Shown here piece by piece: positions 10,487 through 22,994 of a DNA stretch of 64,000 nucleotides. The first letter of the stretch is position 1, and each line of letters starts with the position of its first letter. The notes beneath the pieces are model-generated. The model was given only the letters and a program-made list of their open reading frames with translations, did not search any database and was not told where the DNA came from. Origin of the DNA: Oasisia sp. SBJ-2009 (lineage: Eukaryota; Annelida; Polychaeta; Sabellida; Siboglinidae); contig OZ024864.1 in NCBI GenBank assembly GCA_964017155.1, positions 34,534,529 through 34,598,528 on the forward strand, given 5' to 3'. The position numbers were made by a program, and so were the translations under genes.

Positions 10487-10943
10487 CTGTCTTTTTCATT
10501 ACCCTATTAACTGAAACAGTAGTCCACTTGATTCTTTGGAACAGTCACCGATACACTGCGGATACCAGACGAACGCATTCGGCTGACATGACCATGAAAA
10601 CGATCACCAATAGCCTCCAAACTTCTACTCACTACCTTACGTACATACACATACATTACACGCCACGACGAGGAATGACAAGACACTCGGAGGTGTCTAT
10701 CTGAGAGAATGTAATGATCTGAACACATCGAACGTGAGATCAATATTTAGCAGAAGCCATCACCCAGGCATATTCCGCCAATACGACAGGGATGTGTAAC
10801 TCTAATGTCGTTCATGCCCGGGTCGAGAAAACCGTTTCGCAACTCGCTGGCCATATATCGGACACAACACCAAAAAAACCTTCAACTTAAAATCAGCCAT
10901 GCGTATCCATACTAACATTAAAGCTGCCCAATCAACTCGTTTG
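10487..10943 (+). other. Diverged duplicate of the post-kringle region (possible Ig-like exon remains)
   Basis: From AGCTGTCTTTTTCATT onward this matches 52555-52960 in unit 3 and, more distantly, 17285-17440 downstream of the kringle exon. Frames are broken. It includes the WNSHRYT-like continuation of the putative Ig-like exon. No intact gene. Confidence 0.4.
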
Positions 10944-11762
10944 GTCTAGGTCCGTTATAGCTACTTCCCGTTATAGTTTCTTCCCGTTATGGCTAGTTCC
11001 CATTACAGCTACATTTTCCTCCGTTATAGCTACTCGTTAAGTTTGGCAGGCAAATTAGTCAATTCCCGAGGGGACGGTAAGAGGGATCATTAATTATTTT
11101 AGATTATTATAACATTTCTACATGAAATGTATTAATGAAATACACATTTAAAAGAAAAGTCGCAAGGATGCTATAGAAATGTAACTGTCAGTTATTTGAA
11201 ATGGAAAATATACAATAAAACACTTGTGCCAATCACTACTAAGGCATCTACGTAACTAATTGTACAGAGTACATCATTATTTCAATCATCACAAAGTAAT
11301 AAATCATAAATTATTCTTGTTTATGTGATGGTTAGGACGGCAGCATCATGTTGAACAACCATAAACTGGAATATGTTGGCATGGTATTACCCAAAGACTT
11401 TCGCAAATTGGGAATTCCATCCCTCAACATGGCTGTTTGTTCATTTGTCAGTTTTTGTGTACACATCCCACGTGTCCATGAAGATCTTTGAATCATCACC
11501 AAGCTATGTTTTAAAAAAGCACTCGTTAAAAGTTATCAGTTGCGGAAATTCCTCAATGGGACTCACATCCAAGCCGTCCACCCCTTATGGACATCAGTTG
11601 GATTGAAATGAAATAGTAAATGTTCCCTTATCTTGTTACATTGTGAAATGGAGAAATAGAAAAGTAGCTATGACGGGACTAGTTCAACTATAAAACTTAA
11701 TTAGTAGTAATAACGAGAATAAACAAAGTAGCTACGACGGGAAGTACCTATAACGGGTAGAC
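10944..11762. mobile_element. MULE-like DNA transposon relic with inverted ends
   Basis: The left end GTCTAGG-TCCGTTATAGCTAC and the right end, read in reverse, GTCTACC-CGTTATAGGTAC share about 36 bp of inverted similarity. CCGTTATAGCTAC motifs repeat inside the left end (10950-11035) and appear inverted near the right end (11665, 11730). The interior encodes, on the minus strand, a decayed MULE/FLYWCH-type transposase tail. All three units carry it (32162-32980, 53025-53847), so it predates the array. A clear target-site duplication is not visible. Confidence 0.65.
11342..11606 (-). pseudogene. Decayed MULE/FLYWCH-type transposase, C-terminal fragment
   Basis: Minus-strand reading from about 11490 gives IFMDTWDVYTKTDK, a stop, TNSHVEGWNSQFAKVFG, a stop, then YHANIFQFM. 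This matches the TNNxxEGWHxxF...HPxIxxFI signature that closes MULE-type transposases seen beside FLYWCH domains in animals. Two in-frame stops and the missing catalytic DDE part show it is dead. The plus-strand 77-codon frame here is its shadow. Confidence 0.6.
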
Positions 11763-12057
11763 ACCATTCATTTGACAAAAGCCAACTCGGTTCTATAATG
11801 TCCAGATGTGTAACGTGTTAATAGTTTTACTAGTATGCACAGTCAGCATAATTTTTAAATGCGTAGGCCTACTTGGCCTTTCTTTTAAAGAATAGAATAT
11901 ACGCCGAGTATAACATACAAAACAGTATGCAACTGTCAGCGCAATATGCAGTAATGGGTGACGTTAATCATAGTTTTTAAACACCCAGCCACCAGTCGAT
12001 AGAACACAATGAGCGGCTGCTGTTTTGCTTCGTATAATTGTGATTGTGAGCAACATA

Positions 12058-12295
12058 AGCTTCTGTCACTTTATTGCAGTAAAACTAATACGTCAATGTT
12101 AGTTTGCATGTAAATTAAACAATTAATCGCACGATAGCCTTCTCTCGACTGTCGATATGTCAACGATAGGTTTTTTCTGATTTCACGACTAATTAAACGT
12201 GGTCAAATCGACAATGAAATGGTGCCAAGACGACGGGATAAATGCTGCTGGCTTACGACATTGAATGACAGTCGGCAAGGTTTATAGCTAGAGTT
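12058..12295 (+). promoter_or_regulatory. Orphan duplicate of the LRR gene promoter
   Basis: This stretch (from CTTCTGTCACTTTATTGCAG to GGCAAGGTTTATAGC) is a diverged copy of 12740-12968, the region directly upstream of the LRR-kringle gene. The TATA box has become TTTATAGC and no coding exon follows. Between the two copies, 12400-12735 duplicates the 20160-20545 region. The copy is kept in units 2 (33331-33566) and, in part, 3 (54020-54090). Confidence 0.6.
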
Positions 12296-12960
12296 AGCAA
12301 ACTTCTAAGACATTTCTGCCCACTTTGATTGAGAACTTATATATTATAACTGCTGTTATAACAAACACGCCTTCTAGCAAAACACGTGTAAATTTGTGTT
12401 TCGTCTTCCAGTTTTCATTGAGCATTCACATAACGACTTAATGATATGTAGTTACCGTGATGGGAGCCTACTTTCGCTTTATGTAGTTGATATGATCATG
12501 GATAACACAACACTGTCCGTTTGTTTTGGGTAGACAAAATTCACCTAAGTGTAAACACTTAGCCGTGCATTAGCATAACCGGAGGTCGAACAGACGTGAC
12601 ATTTTATGTTGCATATAATGCCTATACATCGGAAGCGGTTATAAAACAGAAAGAAATGTTGGTAGACGTGAGAAACCAAAGCAAGTCTATCATGTTCAGT
12701 TTGTATTCTTTTCATAACAAATAAATGTGCTTGTACACAGCGTCTGTAACTTTATTGCAGTAGAACTAATACGTCAATGTCAGCTTGCATGTAAATTAAA
12801 CAATTAATCGCACGACGGCCTTCTCTCGATTATCGATATGTCAACGCAAGCTTTCTGTGACTTCACGACTAATCAAACGTGTTCACAGCGACAATGAAAT
12901 GGTGCCTAGACGATGAGTTAAATGCTGATGGCTTACGACATTAAGTGACAACCTGCAAGG

Positions 12961-12968
12961 TTTATAAA
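12961..12968 (+). promoter_or_regulatory. TATA box of LRR-kringle gene, unit 1
   Basis: TTTATAAA sits 102 bp before the ATG at 13063. Box and spacing are the same in the intact copies of units 2 and 3, while the box is mutated in the unit 3 pseudogene. Transcription would be expected to start about 30 bp downstream, near 12990, giving a 5' UTR of roughly 70 nt. Confidence 0.7.
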
Positions 12969-13062
12969 GCCACGACGAGGAAGCACAACCCACACGACAC
13001 TCGGAGGAGACAAGAAACCGTTCACCAAACGACGACTAACATCGAGACACAGCCAAGTGACG

Positions 13063-14197
13063 ATGGTTGGGTCGACTGCTAGGCCGGGAGTGCGGCGTGG
13101 TGACGTGTCTGAGGAGCCACGGCGATGGCTGTTGGTCGCGGTGCTGATAGCGGCCATCGTGCCGCTCACTCACGCTGACTGCAGTGCCACTGACGATCCC
13201 CGTTGCAGCTGTGAAGAAGGGTGGCTTGGTCGTATCATTAACTGTGACTTGCATGGAGACTACTCACAGGTACCGTCGTTCCGTCAATCTAACACCGTTT
13301 ACGGGCATACCCAAATATATGGCAAATGGACCAGTTTGACCGTACAAGCAGGGACCTTTAAAAATTTAAAAACCAAGAGTATATTAATCTATTCTCGAAA
13401 TAACATTACCATTGAACCGGGAGCATTCTCAGGTGTTGGAGGTGAACTCAGGCATCTGCTTATTACAAGCACGTTAGAGATGATCCCCGAAGGAGCATTT
13501 GATGGACTTGGCCAGCTGAACTACCTACATCTGGACAGTAACCGCCTGAAGACAGTGGACCGGTTGACATTCAGCCACTTGCCGAATCTAACGATGTTGC
13601 GTTTAAGTAGTAACCAGGTCGAGGCGATCCACGATGAAGCTTTCGACGGCCTCTGTCAACTAAAGGTGCTAGAACTAGACAAGAACCGCCTGAAGACAGT
13701 GAGTCACAGAATGTTCAGTAAGTTGTCACATTTGGAGAGACTAACTCTGACCCAAAATCAGCTGGAGACCATACCTTATGATGCCTTTGATGGACTCAGT
13801 CAGCTGACATATCTACTTCTGTCAGGCAACGGCCTGAAGACAGTCAGCCACTCAATGTTCAGTCACTTGTCACGTCTGGAGAAACTCGACCTTGACCACA
13901 ACCAACTCGAGACGATCCCCGATGACACATTCCTTGGACTCGGTCAGTTGAAGTACTTGAAGTTGAACAATAACCGGCTGACGTCATTGAATGTCACCCT
14001 CTTTAGCAGTATATCACAGCTGAATGGTCTAATTCTTTTCGACAACCCGCTGACGTGTGACTGTCGACTGGCCTGGATACATGCTAACGCAAAGACATTC
14101 GCCGTTTTCGGTGTGTGCGCTAAGCCGCTGTCGGCCAGAAGTAAGTCAGTCACAGCCTACGACATATCCCGTTGCAAGCAAGACACAACGAACACAG
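13063..14197 (+). CDS. LRR-kringle secreted protein, exon 1 (signal peptide and LRR ectodomain), unit 1
   Basis: Exon 1 encodes residues 1-378 of a 464-residue protein. The ATG at 13063 is chosen for its good context (A at -3, G at +4) and the TATA box 102 bp upstream. Residues 21-38 are a hydrophobic signal peptide after a basic RR pair. C40, C48, C50 and C61 form an LRRNT cap. Two irregular repeats are followed by seven 24-residue LRRs (about 151-318) of the LxxLxLxxN type, then an LRRCT with C332, C334, C352 and C371. Sequons lie at N114, N175 and N310. The exon ends ACAG|GTATTG in phase 1. The fold is that of extracellular recognition proteins (TLR, Slit and VLR types); the ligand is unknown. 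C198 is an odd, unpaired cysteine replaced by Ser in the other units. Unspliced reading would run 33 codons further to 14298. Confidence 0.92.
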
Positions 14198-14911
<714 letters not shown>

Positions 14912-15015
14912 GTAACCAAACGGAGTGTCTGCTAACTGCTGACGGTCTCGACTATCGCGGTCTTGCCCACACAACCAAGTCGGGTCGGATGTGTCAGCAC
15001 TGGAATTCACAAACG
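14912..15015 (+). CDS. LRR-kringle protein, exon 2 (first half of kringle), unit 1
   Basis: The 104-nt exon begins in phase 1, completing a Gly codon with exon 1, and ends in phase 0 before GTAGAC. It encodes residues 379-413: NQTEC at 380-384, DGLDYRG, SGRMCQHW and NSQT. These are the first-half landmarks of a kringle (ECxxxDGxDYRG, CQxW, SQT). Kringles are usually split by one intron at about this place, just before the PHxH segment, so gene structure supports the call as well as sequence. N380 is a sequon. The sequence is the same in unit 2 and differs by two residues in unit 3. Confidence 0.88.
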
Positions 15016-15277
15016 GTAGACTACTTGTCAAGCTTAAGGAGTAACAAATAAAATGTGTTTGTCAATGCTTCGGTTAAAATTACAGAATATGCTCTGCATT
15101 ACTGATACGAATGGATTTCGTTGATCAGTTTAATGACTCTTTTTGTTTTTTCTTGAACATAATTATAAATAACCTAATTAGAATATTTAACATCTAACTA
15201 AGTGATTTATAATTGTGACAATGGTGACAAGATCATACAATTAAGTTAAAATGTTAAACTGTTGATATATAATTGTG

Positions 15278-16076
15278 GTATATAATTATAATATGTGAGG
15301 CTTTCTGATGATACAACCATGCTCGCTGTTTTGAGTGATGTTGCCTCATACCAGTCATATGTTTCTTCAGTGGTACGTTTCTCTAGTTGGTGCAGTAACA
15401 GTTTTCTACATCTGAATGTTTCCAAAACCAAATAAATGTGCATTGACTTCCGTCGAAATAGAACTGTCAATAGTCCTATTGTCATCAACGGTGAACCTGT
15501 GGAACAGGTTGATTCTTTCAAGTACCTCGGTGTTATCTTAGATGAAAAATTGTCAGTTACGAGCTTTCTACGTTGACGCACTACTTCTTCTACGTCTTTA
15601 CCGTAGCATAATTGAGCCTGTCATAACCTACTGCAGCATTTGTTACTACCCTGCTCTTTCGGTGAAAAACCGTAACAGGATTCTGAAAATCTCACATATT
15701 TGCGCCAAGATCATTGGCTTACCTACACCAATGCTCTCCGAAATAATCGACCATGCAATTTTGAAGAAAGCTTGTGCTGTCGCTACTGAGTCTGATCACC
15801 CGCTCTCTACGTTGTTCCATGTACTTCCGTCTCGAAGGAGATACCGTTGTATGAAATGTAACACATCTCGCTATAGCAGGAGTTTTGTGCCTGTGGCCAT
15901 TAGAATGTTGAATGCTAAATGACTCATATATTGCTGTCAACCGGTTGAACTGTTCTTATAGTGGATACATCTGGAATTCACTTGCATTTTGTTGTGACCA
16001 TCCGATATATTGTAGATCATGAGATGTACAATGCATATCCTTTTTAAGGACAATAAAGTGATAAAGTGATTGATTG
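15278..16076 (+). mobile_element. 5'-truncated LINE (L2/CR1-Rex-like) inside the kringle intron
   Basis: A broken plus frame reads SDDTTMLAVLSD (the YADD active-site region, here LSDD), SSWCSNSFLHLNVSKTK, a stop, IDFRRNRT, DSFKYLGVIL, then after a short gap LYRSIIEPVITYCSICYY and SRSFVPVAIRMLN. This is the usual order of the palm end and thumb region of L2/CR1-type reverse transcriptases. The element ends in GTGATAAAGTGATTGATTG, a short tandem tail typical of that group. Unit 3 has the uninterrupted site (TTGTG|ACACC at 57055). The catalytic Tyr-Ala is changed, the frame is broken and the 5' end is missing, so it is dead. Confidence 0.82.
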
Positions 16077-16180
16077 ACACCGGCGACAATTTCGTAACAT
16101 TATGTTCAATTGTATTTATCGTTTTAGTTGTTTAAGAATAAAAGGTTCTGTGACACGATCTTATGCCCCATTTCTTACAG

Positions 16181-16336
16181 CCACATCAACACAACTGCGC
16201 CGCAGGAGGCAGAGCGAACTACTGCAACAACAACGCCGACAACACCCCGAGTGAGTGCGTCCGCTCAGCGCCCTGGTGCTACACGACCGACCCACAGGTG
16301 CCGTGGGAATACTGCGACATTCCTCTGTGTGAGTGA
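16181..16336 (+). CDS. LRR-kringle protein, exon 3 (second half of kringle and stop), unit 1
   Basis: After the acceptor TTTCTTACAG the exon opens in phase 0 with PHQHNC, continuing SQT from exon 2 into SQTPHQH. It encodes NYCNNN, SEC, PWCYTTDPQVPWEYCDIPLCE and a TGA at 16334-16336, residues 414-464. The six canonical kringle cysteines are C384, C406, C428, C446, C458 and C463; C419 and C439 are an extra pair. The Asp-rich NPDGD loop of lysine-binding kringles is replaced by NNNADN, so lysine binding is not assured. The last codons overlap T|GTGAGT, an ideal phase-1 splice donor, so a longer isoform is possible. The open frame overlapping this exon in another phase (APQEAERTT...) is a shadow. 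Confidence 0.88.
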   Translation, partial: PHQHNCAAGGRANYCNNNADNTPSECVRSAPWCYTTDPQVPWEYCDIPLCE

Positions 16337-16488
16337 CATCACACGTCTCCTTGATCAGAAGGTAGGGTGTAGTATGTCGGTGTGTTTGCTCGAAGCATGT
16401 ATTGCTGTCTTATGTCCTTTCACTGAACTTAAAGGGCAAAAAGTCCGGTTTGGAGTCATGCATCTAAAAAGTTAACACAGACTAAACA

Positions 16489-17098
16489 TTTTCAACTACA
16501 ATCAAATTATTTAGAAAAGTGGTTTACAGAGAAAGTGGTCATAAAGTGGCCAATCTACCAAAACCACCGACACCATGAAAGAAGCCACCTTTGTCGATAC
16601 AGACAAACCATTTTCAACTACAATCAGTTTATTTACATAAGTGGTTTACTGAGAAAGTGGTCTTAAAGTGGCCAATCTAACAAAACCACCGACACCATGA
16701 AAGGAACCATCTTGGTCGATGCAGACTAACCATTTTCAACTACAGTCAAATTACATACATAAGTGGTTTACTGAGAAAGTGGTCTTAAAGTGGCCAATCT
16801 AACAAAACCACCGACACCATGAAAGAAACCATCTTGGTCGATACAGACTAACCATTTTCAACTACAATCAGATTAGTTACACAAGTGGATTACTGAGAAA
16901 GTGGTCTTAAAGTGGCCAATCTAACAAAACCACCGACACCATGTATAAGGACCATCTTGGTCGATGCAGACTAACCATTTTCAACTACAATCAAATTACA
17001 TACATAAGTGGTTTACTGAGAAAGTGGTCATTAAGTGGCAAATCTAACCCAAACCACCGACACCATGAATGGGATCATCTTGGTCGATGCAATCAATC
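16489..17098. repeat. 122-bp minisatellite, about five copies
   Basis: TTTTCAACTA recurs at 16489, 16611, 16733, 16855 and 16978, marking a 122-bp period that contains GTGGTTTACTGAGAAAGTGG and ACCACCGACACCATGAA. The array follows the kringle exon in all units. A diverged paralogous region in unit 3 (52230-52500) has a single monomer, so the array grew by tandem duplication. Confidence 0.95.
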
Positions 17099-17254
17099 AA
17101 AACTCAGCTTCCATTTGCGCTGTGGAAAATAATACGTCACAGTGTTGACTGGTGGTTCAGCTATCATAACAAAGGATCTATAAGGTTAGTTAAAAGTGCC
17201 TTAATTTTGGTTTATAAGGGAATCGCGAGACCAATATGCCCTACTGTTACTCAT

Positions 17255-17377
17255 ACGCTTGTAGAAATAGTACAGGGAAAGACAGTAACAGTGAGTTGTT
17301 TTTTGTTACCCTTTGAATCGACCAGACCTGAAACAGTGGTCCAGTGGATTCGTAGGGACCGCGTTGGATTGACCTAA
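17255..17377 (+). pseudogene. Possible Ig-like exon fragment
   Basis: The frame reads TLVEIVQGKTVTVSC, then FESTRPETVVQWIRRD and soon a stop. The spacing GKTVTVSC to VVQW (16 residues between Cys and Trp) resembles strands B and C of an Ig V- or I-type domain. It is kept in units 2 and 3, and a broken paralogue lies at 52515-52700. The later part of an Ig domain (DxGxYxC) is not found. It could be a decayed exon of a longer LRR-kringle-Ig gene or chance similarity. Confidence 0.3.
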
Positions 17378-17379
17378 CT

Positions 17380-20180
<2,801 letters not shown>

Positions 20181-20262
20181 AAGTAGGCTCCCATCGCAGT
20201 AACTACTTATCATTAAGTTGCATAACTTAATGATATGTAGTTACTGCGAAGGGAGCCTACTT
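20181..20262. repeat. 82-nt palindrome (hairpin with 4-nt loop)
   Basis: AAGTAGGCTCCCATCGCAGT and its complement in reverse flank a GCAT loop, giving a stem of about 39 bp with only two mismatches. A single arm of the same sequence is present near 9975-10015 and 12430-12470, so the palindrome was formed by inverted duplication of a pre-existing block. It is present in units 2 and 3. Confidence 0.95.
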
Positions 20263-20404
20263 ACGCTTTAACAGTTCAAGGAATTGTCACACTTCAAAGA
20301 CCTAACGTTGAATAGTTGACATGGTTATCAATAACATAACTTTGCCCTTTTTTTGGTAAGACTAAATTCGCCGCAGTATAAAAACCTAGCCGTGCATTAG
20401 CATA

Positions 20405-20700
20405 ACAGGAGGTCGAACAGACGTGACATGTTATGTTGCATATAATATATGCCTCAAAATCCGAAGTAGTTATTAAGAACAAAGACATGCTGGTAGAATG
20501 GAGAGACCAAAGCAAGTCTACCATGTTCAGGTTGTATTATTTTTGTAACAACAAACATATGCTGGTACACTTACGCATACACACACAGACTCACACACGC
20601 ACACGTACACACACAGGCACACACACACACACGCACGCACACATGCACGCACGCAAGCACACAAGTACTATTCTGGTACATGGCATTTGTTAGTGGAGAG
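20405..20700 (+). other. Conserved short frame followed by CA-rich repeat
   Basis: The frame VTxYVAYNASKSEVVIKNKD-type, about 45 codons from 20424, is kept in units 2 and 3 and in a paralogous block before the LRR gene (12596-12725). In unit 1 an AT dinucleotide-type change breaks the start (ATAATATATGCC). Differences between paralogues are mostly replacements, so coding is doubtful. A (CA)n-rich tract follows at 20576-20665. Confidence 0.25.
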
Positions 20701-20885
20701 TAGACTGCTTTCTGTACCATAGCTATTGCAATTTGATCTGCCAGCGACATTATATTATAAATTGTAAGAAGCATCACATTAAACACAAAATGTAAAGCTA
20801 ACATAATTACATTTGGCTAACACATATATAGCCAACACATTTCAGGTTTATTCTCAGAGCACCAAGTCTGTGGTTTAAAATAATA

Positions 20886-21145
20886 CTCTTGAGGGCCGAT
20901 ATAAATTATGGTGTCGTCACGTTTATATGTCGTCACGTCATATTCTGCGTAATTATTGTTTCTACAGTACAGCGATGCCGTTGTACATTAGCAAATGGTA
21001 TCCATTAACAATGTCCAGTAGCTTCAGATTTTTCATTGAAGCACCATTACGAAATATTATACTTTGATATCACCGTAAAGATTCAAATAGTATATAGCAT
21101 GTCTTGGGACGTATGCAAGACATTTCATAGTTTTATTTACAGCAA
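20886..21145 (-). other. Broken counterpart of a minus-strand frame at the unit end
   Basis: Units 2 and 3 have an 85-codon minus frame here (42186-42443, 62039-62296); in unit 1 indels break it. I recognise no domain. Confidence 0.25.
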
Positions 21146-21168
21146 GACGGACGTCGCAAAATACTAAA

Positions 21169-21707
21169 TTTTGTTATTCCAATTTCACGTAAAGTCGCAA
21201 TGTAATAAATTGCAATAATGGAATAACTATATTTTAATATCACACACCCTGGAGAATAGATGTACTCTCTTGTAACCCTACACTTTCTTTCAAACAAACC
21301 AACTAGACATTATCCAAAACCGTGCAACTGGATATGTATAACATCGTCTCTACATTAGATCTAGTGTAACCGAAACGCTCCAGACATTTTCATTTAGACC
21401 CCAATCATACCGAATACCTGATGCATAACTGTGTATGATGTATACAATAAACAATGACCTAGTGGATATACCAGCAAATCAATATCTTATTCCGGTAAAA
21501 CATTGTCAGTAGAAAACAGCATTCCTGGTCTTACCTATCTTTCATTCCAGATATGGTTAACACTTGTATTATTTGTTCCCATGTACCATTCGACTTCGGA
21601 ACTCCCTGCTTCAACATCTTGTAAATCAGAACAACCAGGATATATTCCACGATTTAAACATACCTGGTTCTTCTGCACGTTTGCCTTCCTTAGACGCTGC
21701 ACCCTAA
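21169..21707 (+). mobile_element. Non-LTR retrotransposon relic, RT C-terminal part (unit 2)
   Basis: Same insertion as at 24-562, with the same stops and only a few substitutions. Its right edge reads CCCTAAG|CACAAAAGATATT, and CACAAAAGATATT directly follows ATACTAAA in unit 4, which fixes the insertion boundary. Confidence 0.72.
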
Positions 21708-22382
21708 GCACAAAAGATATTAAATTCCTGTTTGCCTGTCATGTCCTTCCGCCTGTATCCTCAACAAGTTGAGGTTAGGCGTGTACACGAAGGCGAACAA
21801 GAAGAATACAAGGTCTCCTGTTTGACGCACCGTTGCCGTCATCCATGTGGAGATATAATGAATTCACAATGTACAAACGGCAATAAAGCAAACGGTAAAC
21901 GACCAAGTAACATCCAGCGATAAATGCATAAGTTTAATTATTTTTCCGATAATAGGAAAATAACACAATGAATGTACAGCCTGAAACACAGCCTGTATCA
22001 CTCTATCGTCATGTTAAATATTCACGCCAACAGCTTTTCTGCCGGCGGTGTTATCAATCACTTTTGAGCTTGTATTTTTTAGGGAAACAAGTTGCAACGT
22101 TTGAGCTGCCATCGACGTGTGTTCGCAATCAACTTACTTCACATTTGTCACGTACACGAAGCTTGAGAGAAATTGGCTAATCAATCTATCTAGGTGTTTA
22201 ACATTATGCTAAGATACGATCGCAATAAACGTAACCCGTGAGATATACATTATAACTTAGGACCGCCATTAAAACGGCTGCAACTTTTTTCTGTTGCCGA
22301 CGACTGTGGCTATCAACACTGACAACAGGCAGCATTTAGCTATGACACTGCATTAGACGACGGCGATGCTGCCAAGCCGGTG
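21708..22382. other. Unassigned, short ORFs only (unit 2)
   Basis: Counterpart of 563-1237. The cysteine-containing frame is shorter here because of a stop near 21920. No supported gene. Confidence 0.3.
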
Positions 22383-22994
22383 GTAGTCTCGCTTAACCGA
22401 CTGTCGGTCGGCTGCGGAACTACGCCGAGAAGACAATCTGGTTAATTAGTCGGCTTTTGTTTGTTTATCCGCGTGATCTATACAATGCTGCCATCTTAAT
22501 CCGGCCGTAATTTCGATTTTTATAAACAACTGCAAATTTGTATATCTATATATTTGGTATTTATATAAGTTTAATTTTGAATAGTTTTTATAATACAGCA
22601 TTATTTGATATAAAAAGTATGCTTATTTACTTTGTATGCTATCCGTGCGGGGCTAGACAATCCTGCCACCTCACGGATACTGGTTAATCCTGCCGTAATT
22701 CCTATTTTATAAACAACTGTATTTTTGAATTGTTACTTTCTTTTGTGTTAATATAAGTTCAATATAGAATACTTTTCATATGATATCATTATCTTGTAAA
22801 AGTATATCGTTATTTGAGTTTTTATTTCATATGTGGCCTGATCGAGAGCAAATCAGCGTATCTACCCCAATCTGGGGTAAGGCCGACCTGGTGGGTCGAA
22901 AATGCAGACCCACTGTTTTCCCAGGCGGAGTTCAGGGCCTTTAAGGTGTTGCCACCTCCCTCACGGAACCTGGTTAACTCAGGTTAAGCCAGTG
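22383..22994. mobile_element. 603-bp insertion flanked by 9-bp direct repeats (unit 2)
   Basis: Same element and same flanking AAGCC(G/A)GTG repeats as in unit 1, with the internal 175-bp tandem duplication. Absent in unit 4. Confidence 0.5.

Noticed and set aside
10030..10514. Cys-rich and His-rich frames over the octamer array in unit 1 (and 31044-31923 in unit 2)
   Set aside because: Repeat-derived, length changes with array length, no start context.
12933..13254. Minus-strand frames opposite the LRR promoter and signal peptide (also at 34206-34527, 48169-48405, 54691-55012)
   Set aside because: Complement of the conserved leader and coding start. They have no motif and recur only because the leader is conserved.
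13063..14197. Lamprey-type variable lymphocyte receptor gene
   Set aside because: Domain order and strand variability are similar, but the gene has a complete LRR set in one exon and a kringle, not a VLR stalk. No assembly mechanism is shown, so only an analogy is claimed.
16128..16475. 115-codon frame APQEAERTTATTTPTTPR... over kringle exon 3
   Set aside because: Shadow frame. The neighbouring frame encodes PHQHNC...PWCYTTDP...DIPLCE with matching splice phases.
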